Positions 32,084-45,607 of a DNA stretch of 64,000 bases are shown here, piece after piece. Source of the stretch: Okapia johnstoni (lineage: Eukaryota; Chordata; Mammalia; Artiodactyla; Giraffidae); the NCBI GenBank assembly GCA_024291935.2, contig CM044322.1, positions 67,447,405-67,511,404 of the forward strand, given 5' to 3'. The notes beneath the pieces are model-generated. The model searched no databases, had not been told where the DNA came from, and saw only the letters and a program-made list of their open reading frames with translations. Positions within the stretch are counted from its first letter, which is position 1, and the number at the start of each line of letters is the position of its first letter. The translations under genes were made by a program, and so were the position numbers.

Positions 32084-34204
32084 ATTTGTGAATGTCAGAA
32101 ATTTTGTGAATGCAGTTGGGAATTGAAGCCAGGGAGTTAATACTTGTAAAAAGAATACCACACACTTCATCAGAACTTGGAAACTTCAGCCATTATTCAT
32201 GTGTGATTTATGAAGTACAGTATCCACATCTGCTTGCCTAATCCTCTAAAATGAGTATAATTATACCTCACCCCATGGGATGCATCTCCTTAAACACATG
32301 GCAAATGCTTCTCCTGAGGCTGTGGACTGCTACATTTTTTCCTATGTAACATGATTTATTTCAACCAATTCAATATTCTTTGATGACAATAGTTAACCTA
32401 AAGGTGTAATTTATGGTGAAGTTCAATATAAGGTGCTAGAATGTTTCAAAAATACCTGGTAACATTATGAAGGAGGACATTATTTTTCATCATATTTAAA
32501 GCTGTTTCAATGTATTAATGCAAAAGTGCATAGGAAAAGAGTCAGACTAGATTCCTGTTTTATACTCCTGAAAAACTTTATCAATTCATTAAGGACATTA
32601 CATAGATGCAGTTTCTCCCACCATTAAATTCCCTTTGGACATTCTCTGTTGCGCCCAGATCTTCTCTCCTGAGCCTCTAGAAAACCTCTGTACCTCTCTC
32701 ACTCTCTGGTTATTTTCTGCCCACCCGGACTCCCCCACCATTTTTCCCCTCTAAGATTTCTGCCCTCTGGATACCTCTATCCTCCATTTCCTCCATTCCC
32801 CAGGCCTTTTCATTATGCAGGGCAATATCTGAACATTCTTGCTATGAAACAGTCTGATTTATCTTTCATCCCCAATTCTTTTCATGTGTCTTCTAGAGTA
32901 AATGTTGGGTTTTCCCATGGGGAAGAAGATCTAGTGAATATGATATCTCTCTTTTATTACATAAAGAGTGTTATACCAACACATGGATACTGTCTTTGAA
33001 AATTAAATATCTTTAGGATTTGGCCCCACTGAGTAGGTATCATGAAGTCCCTAGTAACAGTAAGGGCTGTAAACAGTGGTGCGTTTCGCCCTTTGCCTTT
33101 GAGTGCAATAACTTGCTTGTATAAACCCCCTGGGGGTGGGGGTTGAACCAGCCAGTGCCATGGGCCGTTAATGTTCAGTTTACTAACTCCTGGCTTATGA
33201 GAAACCTGAAGAGGGATACAGTCAGCAATAATCAATGCATATGGAATTACATCTGCTTACATGATCAAAAATCTCCACTGGAGTTTATCTATACCCTGGA
33301 GCTCTATGAAAACATGAACTGGGCCTAGAATGTAAATACTGCAATAGCATAGGGAAGTAAATGAAACAAAATTCAAGTAATACATGATTGCTATAGTGTT
33401 ACAGTCTTTCATCAGTCAGGACAGACTAGGTTTTATATTGCAAGTAACAAATAACCCCCAATCTTAATTCTTAAAGAACAAAATATTTAATTACTATCAA
33501 CATCTGTTGTGCGATGGGCAAGGAGAAGGTGAGGGCCTCTATGTATCTTAGCAGTCTCTCAAGGATCCAGAAAGATAGTCCCAGTTTCCAGGGGCAAAGA
33601 TGATCTGAAAAGGTTGCTTCACATCCTTCAGCCTCAAAGAATACCATCAGTTTTTGGTTGACAACCAAGGGCTCATTGTCCAAAACATTATGGCCCACCC
33701 AACAAGAAAGTGATTCAGGAGATGAAGTCTCTATGATAGCCCAAGTTGAAAGGCTCAACTTCTTTGAAAGGCGAAAATAACTAATGCTTTGTGATAGGTG
33801 AGACAGGCCTTCCATGTGATCAACCCGTAGTCAATCATCTGTTAAAAAGCTATCAAATTTTCATCGGCAACAAGCTCCAAGGCCTCACTCCACCATGGTA
33901 CAGTGGACATAAGAAACACGTACCAATGGTAGCTAGTCTAGGACAAACATGATTCCATCATAAGTAAATAACGAAGCCCCCTTAAGACTGGAAAAGGAAA
34001 GACCATTATTTCAATTCATATTATAACAAAAATCTTAACAACGCCTAAACTGGATTGCCATTGAACAACATCCATTAGTAATGGTCTTTCAAAGTTTATT
34101 AAATTGAATCATAGATAAGAAATGATTAGAACCTTAGTTTAAACCCTAAAATAAAAATATAACTGTACAGTTTTTAAAATGGTAGTCTTTGTTATCAAAT
34201 GTGA
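32084..34204. other. Palindrome arm sequence, no gene recognised
   Basis: About 2.1 kb with no named repeat. The 114-codon minus frame at 33471-33815 is not conserved as a frame in the mirror arm (44480-44740, where only a 66-68-codon frame survives), so I do not treat it as coding. Confidence 0.5.
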
Positions 34205-34384
34205 AAAGAAAAAGGTAGCAGAGTCACATCCAACACTTTGTGACTCCCGTTGGAATTTCTCCAGCCAAAATACTGGAGTGGGTATCTCTTTCCCTTCATC
34301 AGGTATCTTCCCAACCTAGGAATCAAACCCAGGTCTTCCGCATGGCAGGCAGATTCTTTACCAGCTGAGCCACCAGGGAAGCCC
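34205..34384 (-). mobile_element. Bov-tA SINE in left arm
   Basis: Minus strand, with head at 'gagccaccagggaagccc'. Mirror partner at 43888-44060 (+). The insertion therefore predates the mirror duplication. Confidence 0.9.
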
Positions 34385-34424
34385 TTATCCTTCTAAGTTT
34401 AATGCATTATCATAGCAAGGGATT

Positions 34425-34640
34425 CCAGGTGTGCGCTAGTGTGGAAGAAAACAACACACCTGCCAATGCAGGAAACATAAGAGATGTGGGTTGATCCCTG
34501 GGTTGGAAGAGTCCCTGGAGGAGGGCAAGGCAACCCATTCTAAAGCATTCTTGCCTAGATGAATTCCACCAAGAACAGAGGAGCCTTGATGGCTGCAGTC
34601 CATAAGCTTCCAAAGAGTCAACAATGCCACATTAGCATAG
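34425..34640 (+). mobile_element. Bov-tA SINE in left arm
   Basis: Sense SINE with an irregular head ('tgtgcgctagtgtggaag' instead of the usual 'tggcgctagtggtaaag'), a sign of base-call insertions. Mirror partner 43637-43862 (-). Confidence 0.88.
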
Positions 34641-35097
34641 CAAAAACAAAACCAAAAACCAAGAGGTCAAGACTGCCATTCATATTTCTAATTCAAATGC
34701 TGGAATATACTCAGCATTTAAGTCTTGAAAGAATATACAATAATTTTTTTTGAAGACTTATTAATTGTAAAGAAAATAAGAAACTATCTGCTAATATGAA
34801 AGGTAGGTTTTTGTTTGTTTTTGTTTTTTTACTATGAAGTATTTAATCCTAGTGTTTAGAAGATGGCTGTTTGACCCAGATCACAGGGGTCTTGCCTATA
34901 ATCACATAGCAGCTATAATACCTTGAGTAAGTTCTAATCTCCAATATTCAACCCTGTTTCCCCATTACATGAAATGAAGACAATAATAAAGATACTTTAT
35001 CAATAGGGATTTGGAAAAAATGATAAAAATTACACCTTATAGAAACATTACTTTGGCATCAGCACATAGTAGGGTTTTAGATACCACTTCCACTGCT

Positions 35098-35310
35098 ACT
35101 AGTGGGCTATCCCCCACCTGAGATTCAGCAATAAAGAATCTGCCTGCCAAGGCAGGAGATGCGGGTTTGATCCCGCATCAGGAAGATACCTCCAGAGAAG
35201 GAAAATGTCAAATCCATTCTTATATTCATACCTGGAAAACATCATGGACAGAAGGAAAATTAGGGTGTGAGCGCAATCCATAGTCGCAAAAGAGCAGAAC
35301 ATGACTTAGC
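35098..35310 (+). mobile_element. Bov-tA SINE in left arm
   Basis: Sense copy with 'cagcaataaagaatctgcct', 'gggtttgatcccgcatcag' and 'aggaagataccteccag'-type core. Mirror partner 42958-43166 (-). Confidence 0.82.
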
Positions 35311-38300
35311 AAAACCAAACAACAACAGCTATTGTAGTTTTATAATCACTTTTTGTCTTGAGATTGAATGGTGTGAGCTTACTATATACATTCACCAACT
35401 CAACAATAATGAAACCATAGCAAATGAAAATCCACAATCACAAACCTAGAAACATTGGCACTCGACTTATTTTCACTCTAAGATTTGTATTTAACTGTAT
35501 ACCTTACCTTGAAATTTGTTTAATGATGAGCTTATATAAACAGTTGTATAGGGTCCCAAGAGCTATTCTGTGCAGAGATCAGGGATAATACTGATGTTTT
35601 TTTGAAGGGTCCCCTCTCAGTGTCTCTCACTCATGTGAAAAAATGGAGAGAGAAGAGGATGGCTGCTGAAGACGCACTGTCAAACCTCAAAACTTTTCTT
35701 ATAATGACTGATGAAAGCCCAGAGAGTACTCTGAGGCACATGAAGAGGTTGTTGAAGACAGAATATTATAACTAACCTTAATTTTGAAAATAAAACAAAA
35801 GAAAAGAAAGACTAGACAGTATGATGGTATGACAGTGGCACTCACATCAATGTTATTTTCCCCGTTTGTCCCAGAGCATCTACACACAGTAGGTACTTTA
35901 TAAGTGGATAATTGATTGACTTATTCAAGTGAATCATAGTCAATGCAATCTGTATAAAGTGAAAACTAGGTCACTTTATTATACATCATTTATGAGTAAG
36001 GTACCGGATCCGTAATTTGTATTCTTCCAAAGAAAGAAAGTGTCAAAACCCTGGCAATGGTGAAACAAAATGTTGAACTTCTGAGTGGTTTTCCCTCTTC
36101 CCCACACCAGCATATTATTTTGAAGGAAATTATTTATAAAATGTTCTTTAGCATATTCTTTGTCAAAACCCACTCTTATGGTGCTGAGAATGTGAATATT
36201 GTCAAAGTATTTAAATCATGTTAAAAAAAAACCATAAGGTTTGTTTTAAGGCTTATTCCAATAAACATCTATACTGAAGTCTAGCAAGATCATGTTTCCC
36301 CACATTAATAGGTGCATGAAATAATGACAACTAATTGGTATAACACTCAACAACATCATTTGGGTTAAACTAACATGTAAAGAACAATAAGATGTGAGAA
36401 ATGGCTTACATTTTTCACTTCCCATTTCTGTTAGAAATCTAACACCCATTAACACAAACAGTATTTTGCAAATGCATTTTTCTTTTGTTTCTCACTTCCT
36501 TCTTTCTTCTTTTGGAAATGAACAGTATCATTAAAATCTCTAACAGAAAGTAACTGGGCAATACAGTGATAAAGTGGCTGCTTGAGTTGTCAATAGATAG
36601 TGGGCCCAGGTATACACTTCACTGTAGCTGTAATAAGAGGGTAATGTCACTTTAATACATTGAAACTATACAGAGGAGGGTATAGAAAGAGACTATTGCT
36701 ACTATTACAAGCGCCGATAGGCAGGCCCTGCTCCTACATTGCTGCCTTACTTCTGCCCTGAATGCTCTGGAGTGGGATGGTCCGTCATTCACTATAACTG
36801 ATTCTCCACAGGAAACTGCACATTATCTCACCATCATTTCAAAAAGGTCACGTCTGGCAGAGTGTGACGCCAGGTAGATTTAAAGGTGAAAATGACAAGA
36901 TTCCAGTCCTCAAACCATGGATCCCTTTTTCTGACAATACAGTCTGAATGAACCCAATGTACTTCTTTACTGAGGAAGTAGCTCGGAAGAGAATACATTT
37001 TTTTTTTAATCCTGATAAAAGAAGATTATTGGGAAGCTCCTTTTTTTTTTAAAAAAATCTAATCTCCAATTTGTGGCACAGAATGGATTTTTAAGAAAGT
37101 GTTTAGAGCATTCCAATGTCACACTAATAGAGTACTCTGGCTCTTGGCTGGATTTTTACAGGTAAGAAGACTCTTAAGTATTTAAGAATCAGCAAGCAGA
37201 TTTTGAAATCTATTAGTCAGGTCTAGAGAACTGTGAAGGCTGAATGCATAATTTGGGGGGGAAACACCTATTAACATAGAGACACCCTTCTAAGAGAGAT
37301 GAGCAAAGAGAGCTATTTGCAGGAGCCCTTGTAGAATAATGTGAGAATTAAAGAAGTTAAATGAAAAAATAAATCATAAAAAGAAAGGAAAATATTGCAA
37401 ACATCAAAACCACAGCAAATCTTGAGTGCTAAGATCTATATGGGTGAAGTAAGAGAAAGCAGCATTGAAAAAACTGTTAAGTTTTTTTCCTGTTAAAGTT
37501 TTTCAAGTTTAATGATTCCTAGTACATTTTTAACTGTGAAATTCACAAACAGATCCCTTGCATGCCACCATCTGCTCTATTTTGTCCTTTCTATAATTTG
37601 CAGACACCCAGATACATTCAATTCAGAATCCAGAGGAGGGTGTTTGCTCTTATCGAGAGAATGCAATCTATGTGGTACATTGATGAGAGTTTTCGAAAGA
37701 AAATGAGGCCTAAAATCGTTGTACACAAAAGTAAACATTGGGCTGTGAAACTAATTATAAAGTGAATGTTCCTGTGAATCACAGACCAGGACATGAAAGG
37801 AATCAGCTGTTGAACATAATGTTTTTCTACTTTGCAACTTAATTACGGTTCGTCACCATTCTGTCTATTATCAATTTAACAACCCTTCTTAAAGACTAAT
37901 CTCTCCTCCTAAACCTAAAACCCACAAATAATCTTGTATTATGTCCTGTATCCTTACGCGCACACACACAGGTATAAGTATATATTTTGCGTGCAGAACA
38001 CACGCTTTTGATAAGAGTGCCAATTTCCAACAAAATAAACAGAAGGCCACACTGGAGAGATCACTAGAAGGTTTTAAATGTAGATTTAAATACTGAAGTA
38101 TATATTTGGACTGTGGAAAGATGAAAAAAATAGAAAGAAACACTCCTGGGTCCAAAGCTCTAAGAGAAAAGCATACACTTAACAGATTCTTATCCAGCAA
38201 ATGCATCCGTAACACTGCTGAGATAGGACGATCTTCAATTTGAATTAATTTGCAAATATGAAATGCAGCAAAAGGTTTTGTTTGAGAAAATGGACCAATC

Positions 38301-39143
38301 TGTAGCTCAGCTGGAGCTTTTGGTAACCTCCTAAAAGATTCTCATAGTTGCTGAGAAGGCACTTCACAGTTATCAGCGCTGAGAAAGGTGGATGTTCGTC
38401 CATAGATATATACACCACCTGGTATATGCAAATACATCAACACACAACAAATGCCACAATAACTTAGGAGCAAAGCAATATTGTACATTATGGTTTGGCT
38501 TTAGGAGAGTGATGCATAGATCTTAGATTTTGTATCTGAAACTCATTTTGGCTGAAGTACAATTCTCCTTCTGATTTTAAGATCCACCCCCAAAACACCA
38601 TTCGTTCAGGAGATTACAACATGCCTCAGAGAAATGATTACTTAAGTTAAGAAGACAGCACTGGGAATAAAATTCATGACTGTAAAATTAGAAAACAAAA
38701 AAAAAAAAAGATCCACATTTTCCCTTCCCGGCTTATGTCAGACTTGCAATGAATTAGAATGAACAGGAGCATCCAGCTTTCAATGCCTGGAATAACAATA
38801 GCTTAAAGAAATCCTTGTGTAAAACAGGATGTTTAGTCAGTGGTAAAAGTGTTTCAAAAAAACTGCCTAACAGATTAGTCAAAAACTTTATTTCTGTATT
38901 TCATTATCCTACAGAGTTTGGGTTTTGCAGAATATCAAAAATGTAAATTAATGATCTCGTGGAGAGGAATCTCTCAACCCTTTCACAGCATAGCCATGAC
39001 CTCTGCACGAGTCAATTAATTTTAGCTAGCAAAGTACAAAGGGACATGACGTCTGATTACCCCCCTTTTATCCTCAGTTGGGACTGGACAGATCTAGGGA
39101 GGCTACAAAGCCAGGGATAATTCATACCTTTCTAAAGTCTCTA
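35311..39143. other. Repeat-poor core of the left arm, no gene recognised
   Basis: About 3.8 kb without SINE, BovB or L1. A short open frame at 37512-37765 lies next to a splice-acceptor-like 'ttctataatttgcag', but its mirror image (40600-40760) does not keep the frame and I recognise no protein. There are T-runs at about 36999 and 37041 and an A-run at about 38698-38710. It may be intergenic or intronic sequence. Confidence 0.5.
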
Positions 39144-39166
39144 AAAGAGAACATAAGAAAGGAAAT
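39122..39166. other. Palindrome centre
   Basis: The two arms meet with essentially no spacer. 'tctct' (39138-39142), 'aaa' (39143-39145) and 'agaga' (39146-39150) are symmetric, flanked by 'cctttct'/'agaaagg' and then 'agccagggataatt' (39108-39121)/'aattatccctggct' (39167-39180). Confidence 0.92.
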
Positions 39167-42100
39167 AATTATCCCTGGCTTTGAGAGCCCTCTAGCTCTG
39201 ACAGTCCCCACTGATGAACAAGGGGGTCTCAGACGCGATGTCCCATTGCTACTTTGCTAGCTAAAATTAAGACTCGCAGAGGCCATGGCATGAAATGGGC
39301 ATGAGAGAAATCACTCTCCACTAGATCATAAATACATTTTTGAAATTCTGCAAAACCAAACCTTTAGGAAAACTGAAATACAGGAAATAAAGTATTGACT
39401 ATCAGTTAGCATTTTGAAACACTATACCCTACTAAAACAACCTGTTTTACACAATATCTTTAAGCTATAGTTATTCCAGGCATTGAAAGGCTGATGCTCC
39501 TAGTACATTTCTAACATCATTGCCAAGTCTGACATAAGCCTGGAAGGAAAATAGTGGAATCTTTTTTTTTTTTTTTTTTCTAATTCTACAGTCATAATTT
39601 TTTTAATTCCATGCTGGCTTCTATACTAAGTAATCATTTCTCAGAGGCAGTTTGTAATCTCCCTGAAAGAACTGGTGTTTTGGGGTGGACTTAACAATCA
39701 GAAGGAATTGTCTTCACCAAAATGAGTTTTTCAGATACAAAATCAAAGATCTATGCATCCACTCCCTAAAGCGAACCGATAATGTACAATATTGGCTTTG
39801 AGCCTCCTAAGATAATGTAGGGCATTTGTTGAGTGTTGATGAAAATGAGTCATATACAGGTGGTGTATATATTTAAGGACGAACATCCACCTTTTCTCTA
39901 GGCGCTGAAACTTTGACAGTCCTTCTCAGCACCTATTAGAATCTTAGGAGGTCCAAAAGCTCACTTGCGCCTACATATGCCAATTTCTCAAACAACACCT
40001 TATGCAGCATTTCATAATTTGCCAAATTAATTCAAACTTGAAGCAATCGTCCTTACTCCAGCCATGAATACGGAAGCATTTTTCTGTTAATTAGAAAAAA
40101 AACAAAATAATCCAGTTAAGTGTATGCTTTTCTCTTAGACTTTTGACCCCAAGATTGTTTCTTTCTTTTTTTCATCTTTCCCACAGTCAAATCATATACT
40201 TCAAGTATTTAAAACTCAACATTTAAAACCTCCTAGTGACCTACCCCGTGTTGCTATCTTTATTTTGTGGAAATTGCACTCTTTCAAAAGCTGTGATGTT
40301 CACAAGCAAAATATATACATTATACCTTGGTGTGTGCGCGTATGTATACAGACATAAATACAATGCAAATTTGTGGGTTTTAGAAGAGACAAGGTCTTTA
40401 AGAAGGGTTTTAAAATTATATAGACAAATGGTGACAACCTAATAAAGTGCAAAGTAGAAAAACCTTAAGTTCAACAGCATGATGCCCTTTCCATGTCCCT
40501 GGTCTGTGATTCACATGGACCATTCACTTTATAATTAGTTTCACAGCCCCACTGTTTTACTTTTGTGTACAACAATTTAGCCTCATTGTCCTCAGAACTA
40601 TCATTTACCAAAGATGCATTCTCTTCAGGAAAAGAGCAACACCCCTCCTAAGGATTCATGAAATGAATGTAGCTGGGTTTCTGCAAATTATAGAAAGACA
40701 AAAAAGGCAGAAGGTGGCATCAATGACTGTTTGGAATTCATATATAAAATGTACTAGGAATTTCATGCTAAAAACTTGAAAAAACTCTACCAATGAAAAA
40801 AACTTAACATTTTTCAATGACTGCTTTCTCTTCATCACCCATAAATAGGAAAAAAATTTTTTTTCTTAGCACTCAAGGGATTGCTGTGGTTTGATGTTTG
40901 CAATAATTTTCTCTTTTTATTGATTTATTTTTTCATTTAACTTTACTTTAATTCTCAACATTACTTCCAGGCTCCTGCAAATACTCTCTTTGCTCACTCT
41001 CTTAGCAATAGGGTGATCGCTATGTTATAATAGGTGTTTCCCCCCAAATTATGCATTCAGCCTTCACAGTTCCTCTGACCTACTAATAGATTTCAAATCT
41101 GCTTGCTGAATCTTAAATCCTTAAAGGAGACTTCTTACCTGATAAATCCAGCCAAGAGCCGATTACTCTATTAGTGTTCATTGGAAAGCTCTAACACTTT
41201 CTAAAATCCATCTGTGCCACAATTGGAGATTTTTTTAAAAAAGACCTTCCAATAATCCTTCTTTTATCAGCTTAAAAAAAAAATGTATTTCTCTTCCGAT
41301 GCTACTTCCCCAGTAAAGAAGACATTGGTTTCATTCAGACTGTATTGTCAGTAAAAAGGAACCAAGGTTTGAGGACTGGAAACCTTGTCATATTCACCTT
41401 TAAATCATCTCCTGGTCGTCACCTCTGCCAGACTAGAACCTTTGAAATGATGGTTAATCATGTGCAGTATCCTGATGAGAAACAGTTTATAGTTAATGAC
41501 GGACCATCCCCCACTCCAGAGCATACAGGCAGAGTAATGCGAGCAAAATGTTGGAGCAGGGCAGCTATACGGCGCTGTAAGTAGCAAAGTCCTCCTTTCA
41601 ATAACATCCCTCCTCAGTAAAAGTATCACAGGTCTTAAAGTGACATTACACTCTATTACAGCTACAGTGAAATTGTAATACCTGCACACTAACTATGAAC
41701 AACTCAAAGCAGCACTTTACAATGTATTGCCCATTACTTTACTGGTTAGAGATTTTAACTGATACTAGGTTTCATTTTACCAAAAGAAGTAAGAATGTAG
41801 GAGAAACAAAAGAAAAAGCATTCAGGCAAAATACAATAGTGAGTAATGGGTGTTGATTTCTAACAGCAAATGGGAAAGAGAAAAATGTAAAGCCAAATCA
41901 TACCACTAATAATGTTCTATTAACCAGTAAGTTTAACCCAAAATATTGTTGAGTTTAATCAAATTTAAGTTCTGTCAATATTTCAGCAGCTAATGTGTTT
42001 TTGGGAACATGATCCTAGCAAGACTACAGTATAGATGTTTATAGGAATAAGCCTAAAACAACAACCCTTATGAGTTGTTTTTTTAACATGATTAAAACCT

Positions 42101-42957
42101 AGACAGATATCATTCACACACCAAATAGTGGGTATTTAGGACAAAGAAATATGCTCAAGACATTTCTATAAAAAATTTTCCTTCAAATAATATGCTGGGG
42201 TTGGGAAGAGGAACCCTCAAAGTTCAACATTTTGTTTTCCATTGCCAGGGGTTTAGACACTTTCTTCCATTGGAAATACAAATAACGAAGGTACCTACAC
42301 ATAAATGATGTATATAAAGTGACCTAGTTTTCACTTACAGATTGCATTGACAATGATTCCCGTTGAAAAAGTCAATCAAATATTCCACTTATACAAGTAC
42401 CTACATGTGTGTTCGAAGCTCTGGGACAAAAGGGAAAATAACATTTATTGTGATTGCCACTGTCATACATCATACTGCCTAGTCTTTTCTTTCTATTGTT
42501 TTTTATTTCACAAATAAGGTAGTTATAATATTCTGGCTTCAACAACCTCTTCAAGTGCCTCAGAGTACTCCTGGGCTTTCACAACATAAAAAGAAAGTTT
42601 AGGAGGAGAAAATGTGGCAGTGCTCTTCAGAAGCATACTCTTACTCACTCCATTTACACAAAGTGAGACACTGATAGACCCATCAAACAAATCAGGCTCT
42701 ATCATCCTACTGCACGAATAGCTACTATTGGGACCCAAACAACTGTTTTAATTAAAGCTCATCATTAAAACAAATTTCAAGGTAAACAGTAAATACAAAT
42801 CTTAGAGTGAAAATAAGTCGAGATGCCAAAGTTCTATGGTGTGATTGTGTATTTCAATTCTATGGTTCCAATTATTGTTTTTGAGTGGTGAATGTATATA
42901 GTAAGCCTCCACACCAATCAATCTCAAACAAAAGTGATAAAACTACAACTACATTGT

Positions 42958-43166
42958 TTGTTTGATGCTAAGTCATGTCTGATCTTTTGCGAACCCATGG
43001 AATTGGCAGCTCACCAAATTCCACTGTCCATGATGTTTTCCAGGTAATGAATATAAAGAATGAGGATTGACATATTCATTCTCTGGAGGATCTACCAGAT
43101 CATGAATCAACCCGCATCTCCTGCCTAGGCAGGCCCATTCTTTATTGCTGAATCACCAGGAAGCCC
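42958..43166 (-). mobile_element. Bov-tA SINE in right arm (mirror of 35098)
   Basis: Minus strand, with head 'gaatcaccaggaagccc' at the right end. Gapped relative to its mirror. Confidence 0.85.
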
Positions 43167-43636
43167 ACAGTAGCAGTAGTGTAAGTTGTGATCTATAACC
43201 CTTACATATGTGCTGATGCCAAAGTAGTTTCATATAATGGTGTAATTAATCATTTTACCAATTCCCCATATAAAGTTATCATTATTTTGTCTTCATTTCA
43301 TGAATGGGGAAACAAGGGTGAATATGGAGATTAAAAAACTTACTCAAGGTATATAGCTGCTAAGGAGATATAGCAAGGACCCAAGTGATTGGGTCAACAG
43401 CCCATCTCTAAACACTAGGAATTAAAACTACATAGTAAAAACCAAACAAACAAACAAAAACCTACCTTACACAATTAGCCCATGTATATTATTCTTATTT
43501 CTTTACATATAATATAGTACTTCTAAAATTATTGTATATACATTCAAGACTTACATGCTGAGTATCATTCCAGGCATTTGAATATAGAAATATGAAAGGC
43601 AGTCTTTACCTCATTGTTTATTTTGTTTTTGTTTTT

Positions 43637-43862
43637 TGCTATGCTAATGTGTGCATGTCTGACTCTTTTGGAGCTTATGGACTGCAGCCCATCAGGCTCC
43701 TCTGTTCTTGGGATTCTCTAGGCAAGAATACTAGAATGGGTCCCATGCCCTCCTCCAGTGACTCATTTTTTTACCTTCCCAACCCAGGGATCAAACCCAC
43801 ACTCTTATGTTTCCTGCATTGGCAGAGTGATCTTTACCACAAGCGCCACCTGTGGAAGCCCT
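43637..43862 (-). mobile_element. Bov-tA SINE in right arm (mirror of 34425)
   Basis: Minus strand: 'gcagcccatcaggctcctct' and 'gaatactagaatgggtccca'. Its head 'caagcgccacctgtggaagc' is closer to consensus than the left-arm copy, while other positions are worse. So both copies carry independent errors. Confidence 0.88.
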
Positions 43863-43887
43863 TGCTATGATAATGCATTAAAATAAG

Positions 43888-44060
43888 AAGGAAAGGGCTT
43901 CCCTTGTGGCTCAGCTGGTAAAGAATCTGCCTGCTCAGCGGGAGACCTGGTTTGATTCCTGGTTGGGAAGATCCCCTGGAGAAGGGAAAGGCTACCCACT
44001 CCAGTATTTTTTGAGGCCTGGAGAATTCAGGAGTCCACAAAGAGTTGGAGGTAGACAGCT
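43888..44060 (+). mobile_element. Bov-tA SINE in right arm (mirror of 34205)
   Basis: Sense: 'gggcttcccttgtggctc', 'ctggtaaagaatctgcctg' and 'gaagatcccctggagaagg'. Confidence 0.9.
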
Positions 44061-45607
44061 GCAACTTTTACATTTACACATTTGCTAAACAAAGCCTACC
44101 ATTTTAAAAACTGTACAATATATTTTTCATTTCTAGGGATTAAACTAAGGTTCAACATCATTTCATATCTATGATTCAATTAAATAAACAATGAAATACA
44201 CATACAATGGATTATGTTCCAAGGCAACTCATATAGGCTGTTAAATTTTTTTAAAAAGAATGAAATAAGACTTACTTTTCAGTCTTAAGTGGCTTGCTAT
44301 AATTACATATGAATGGAACAAGAATGTCCAACTAGCTCCAAATTCTTTCTAAATACCCTGTCCATTGTATTGCTGCCAATGATCATTTTTCCTAATAATA
44401 TAAGCATTAACCAATATTGACTCTTAAGACAATTTAGTCCATTCCTCCCCAACACAAAGCAAAGTTACGACTCTTACGCCTTTCAAAGAAGTTGAGCCTT
44501 TCCACCATTGGCTATCATAGTACTCATCACCTGATCACTTTTCTTGTTGGGTGGGCCAATAATTTTGGGCCAATGAGGTGTCAACCAAACTGCCTGGTAT
44601 CTCTTTGAGGCTGAAGGACAGTTGAAGCAACACTTTTTCGATCACTCTTTGCCCCTGAACAGGGACTATACTTTCTGGATCCTTGAGAGACTGCAAAGAA
44701 CAGAGGCCCTCACTCCCTTCACCTTGTCGACCCACTCACAACAATGTATGATAGTAAATAAATATTCTATCTTTAAGACAATTAAGATTTGGTGGGGGGT
44801 TTTTATTTGTTACTGCAATATAACCTAGGCTGTCCTGAACTGATGACGACTTAACCCATATAGCAAATCATGTATTACTTGAATTATGTTTCCATTAACA
44901 TCCCTAAGCTATAGCAGTATATACATCAGCCCAGTTCATGTTTTTCATAGAGCTCCATGGTATAGAAACCCATAGGAAATTTTTGATCAGAGCAGTAAAT
45001 CCAAAGCATTGTGATTATAGCATAAGTAATCCCTTCAGATTCTCATAACCAGGAGTTATAAACTGAACATAACACAGGCCCAAAGGCCAGGCTGGTTCAG
45101 TTTATACAAGCAAGATATTGCAAAAAGGCAAAGTGGGCTACGCGCACCACGTTACAGCCCTTCCAGTTACAGACTTACAAGAAACCTACACGGCATTGGG
45201 GCAAACTCCTAAAGATATAATTTCAAAATACAGTATCCATAGTGTATTTACAACTCCTTATGTAAAAAAGAGAGAAAATCATATTCACTAGAACTTCTCC
45301 CCATGGAAAACCCACCTTAACTCAGAAGACACAATGAAAATAATGGGGATGAAAGATAAAACTCAGAATGATTCATATACCAAGAATGTATCAGCATATT
45401 GCCTGCATAAAGAAAGGCCTGGGGATGGAGGAAATTGAGGATAGAGGAACCAAGCCGAAATCCTAGAGGGAACAAATGGTGGGGGTGGGCAGAAAAACAG
45501 AGAAGAGAGAGGTACAGAGGTTCTCATAGAGGCTCAGGCAGAGAAGATCTAGGGCGCAACAGAAAATAGTCCAAAGGGAATTTCCTGGTGGGAAACTGCA
45601 TCCTATG

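Larger units (their letters stand above)
30626..39143 (+). repeat. Palindrome, left arm (8.5 kb)
   Basis: This interval is mirrored, base for base apart from noise, by 39145-45607 followed by 57627-59573 on the opposite strand. The outer edge is the poly(T) of a minus-strand L1 (30626-30635) and the inner edge is the centre at 39144. Shared content: L1 with nested BovB, about 1.3 kb of unannotated sequence, three SINE insertions and about 3.8 kb without recognised repeats. Differences between the arms are mostly one-base gaps. Confidence 0.95.
39145..45607 (-). repeat. Palindrome, right arm, inner part
   Basis: Reverse complement of about 32600-39143. Homology stops at 'aaactgcatcctatg' (45601-45607), where the left arm continues 'tgtaatgtcc'. 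Contains the mirror SINEs and the repeat-poor core. No gene recognised. One- and two-base gaps against the left arm are frequent. Confidence 0.95.

Noticed and set aside
33471..33815. 114-codon minus-strand frame in the left arm
   Set aside because: The mirror sequence (44480-44740) keeps only a shorter, shifted frame; frames in this noisy region carry no weight.
37512..37765. Possible exon with upstream pyrimidine tract and AG
   Set aside because: The frame is not kept in the mirror copy (40600-40760), no protein family is recognised, and the base calls here are doubtful.
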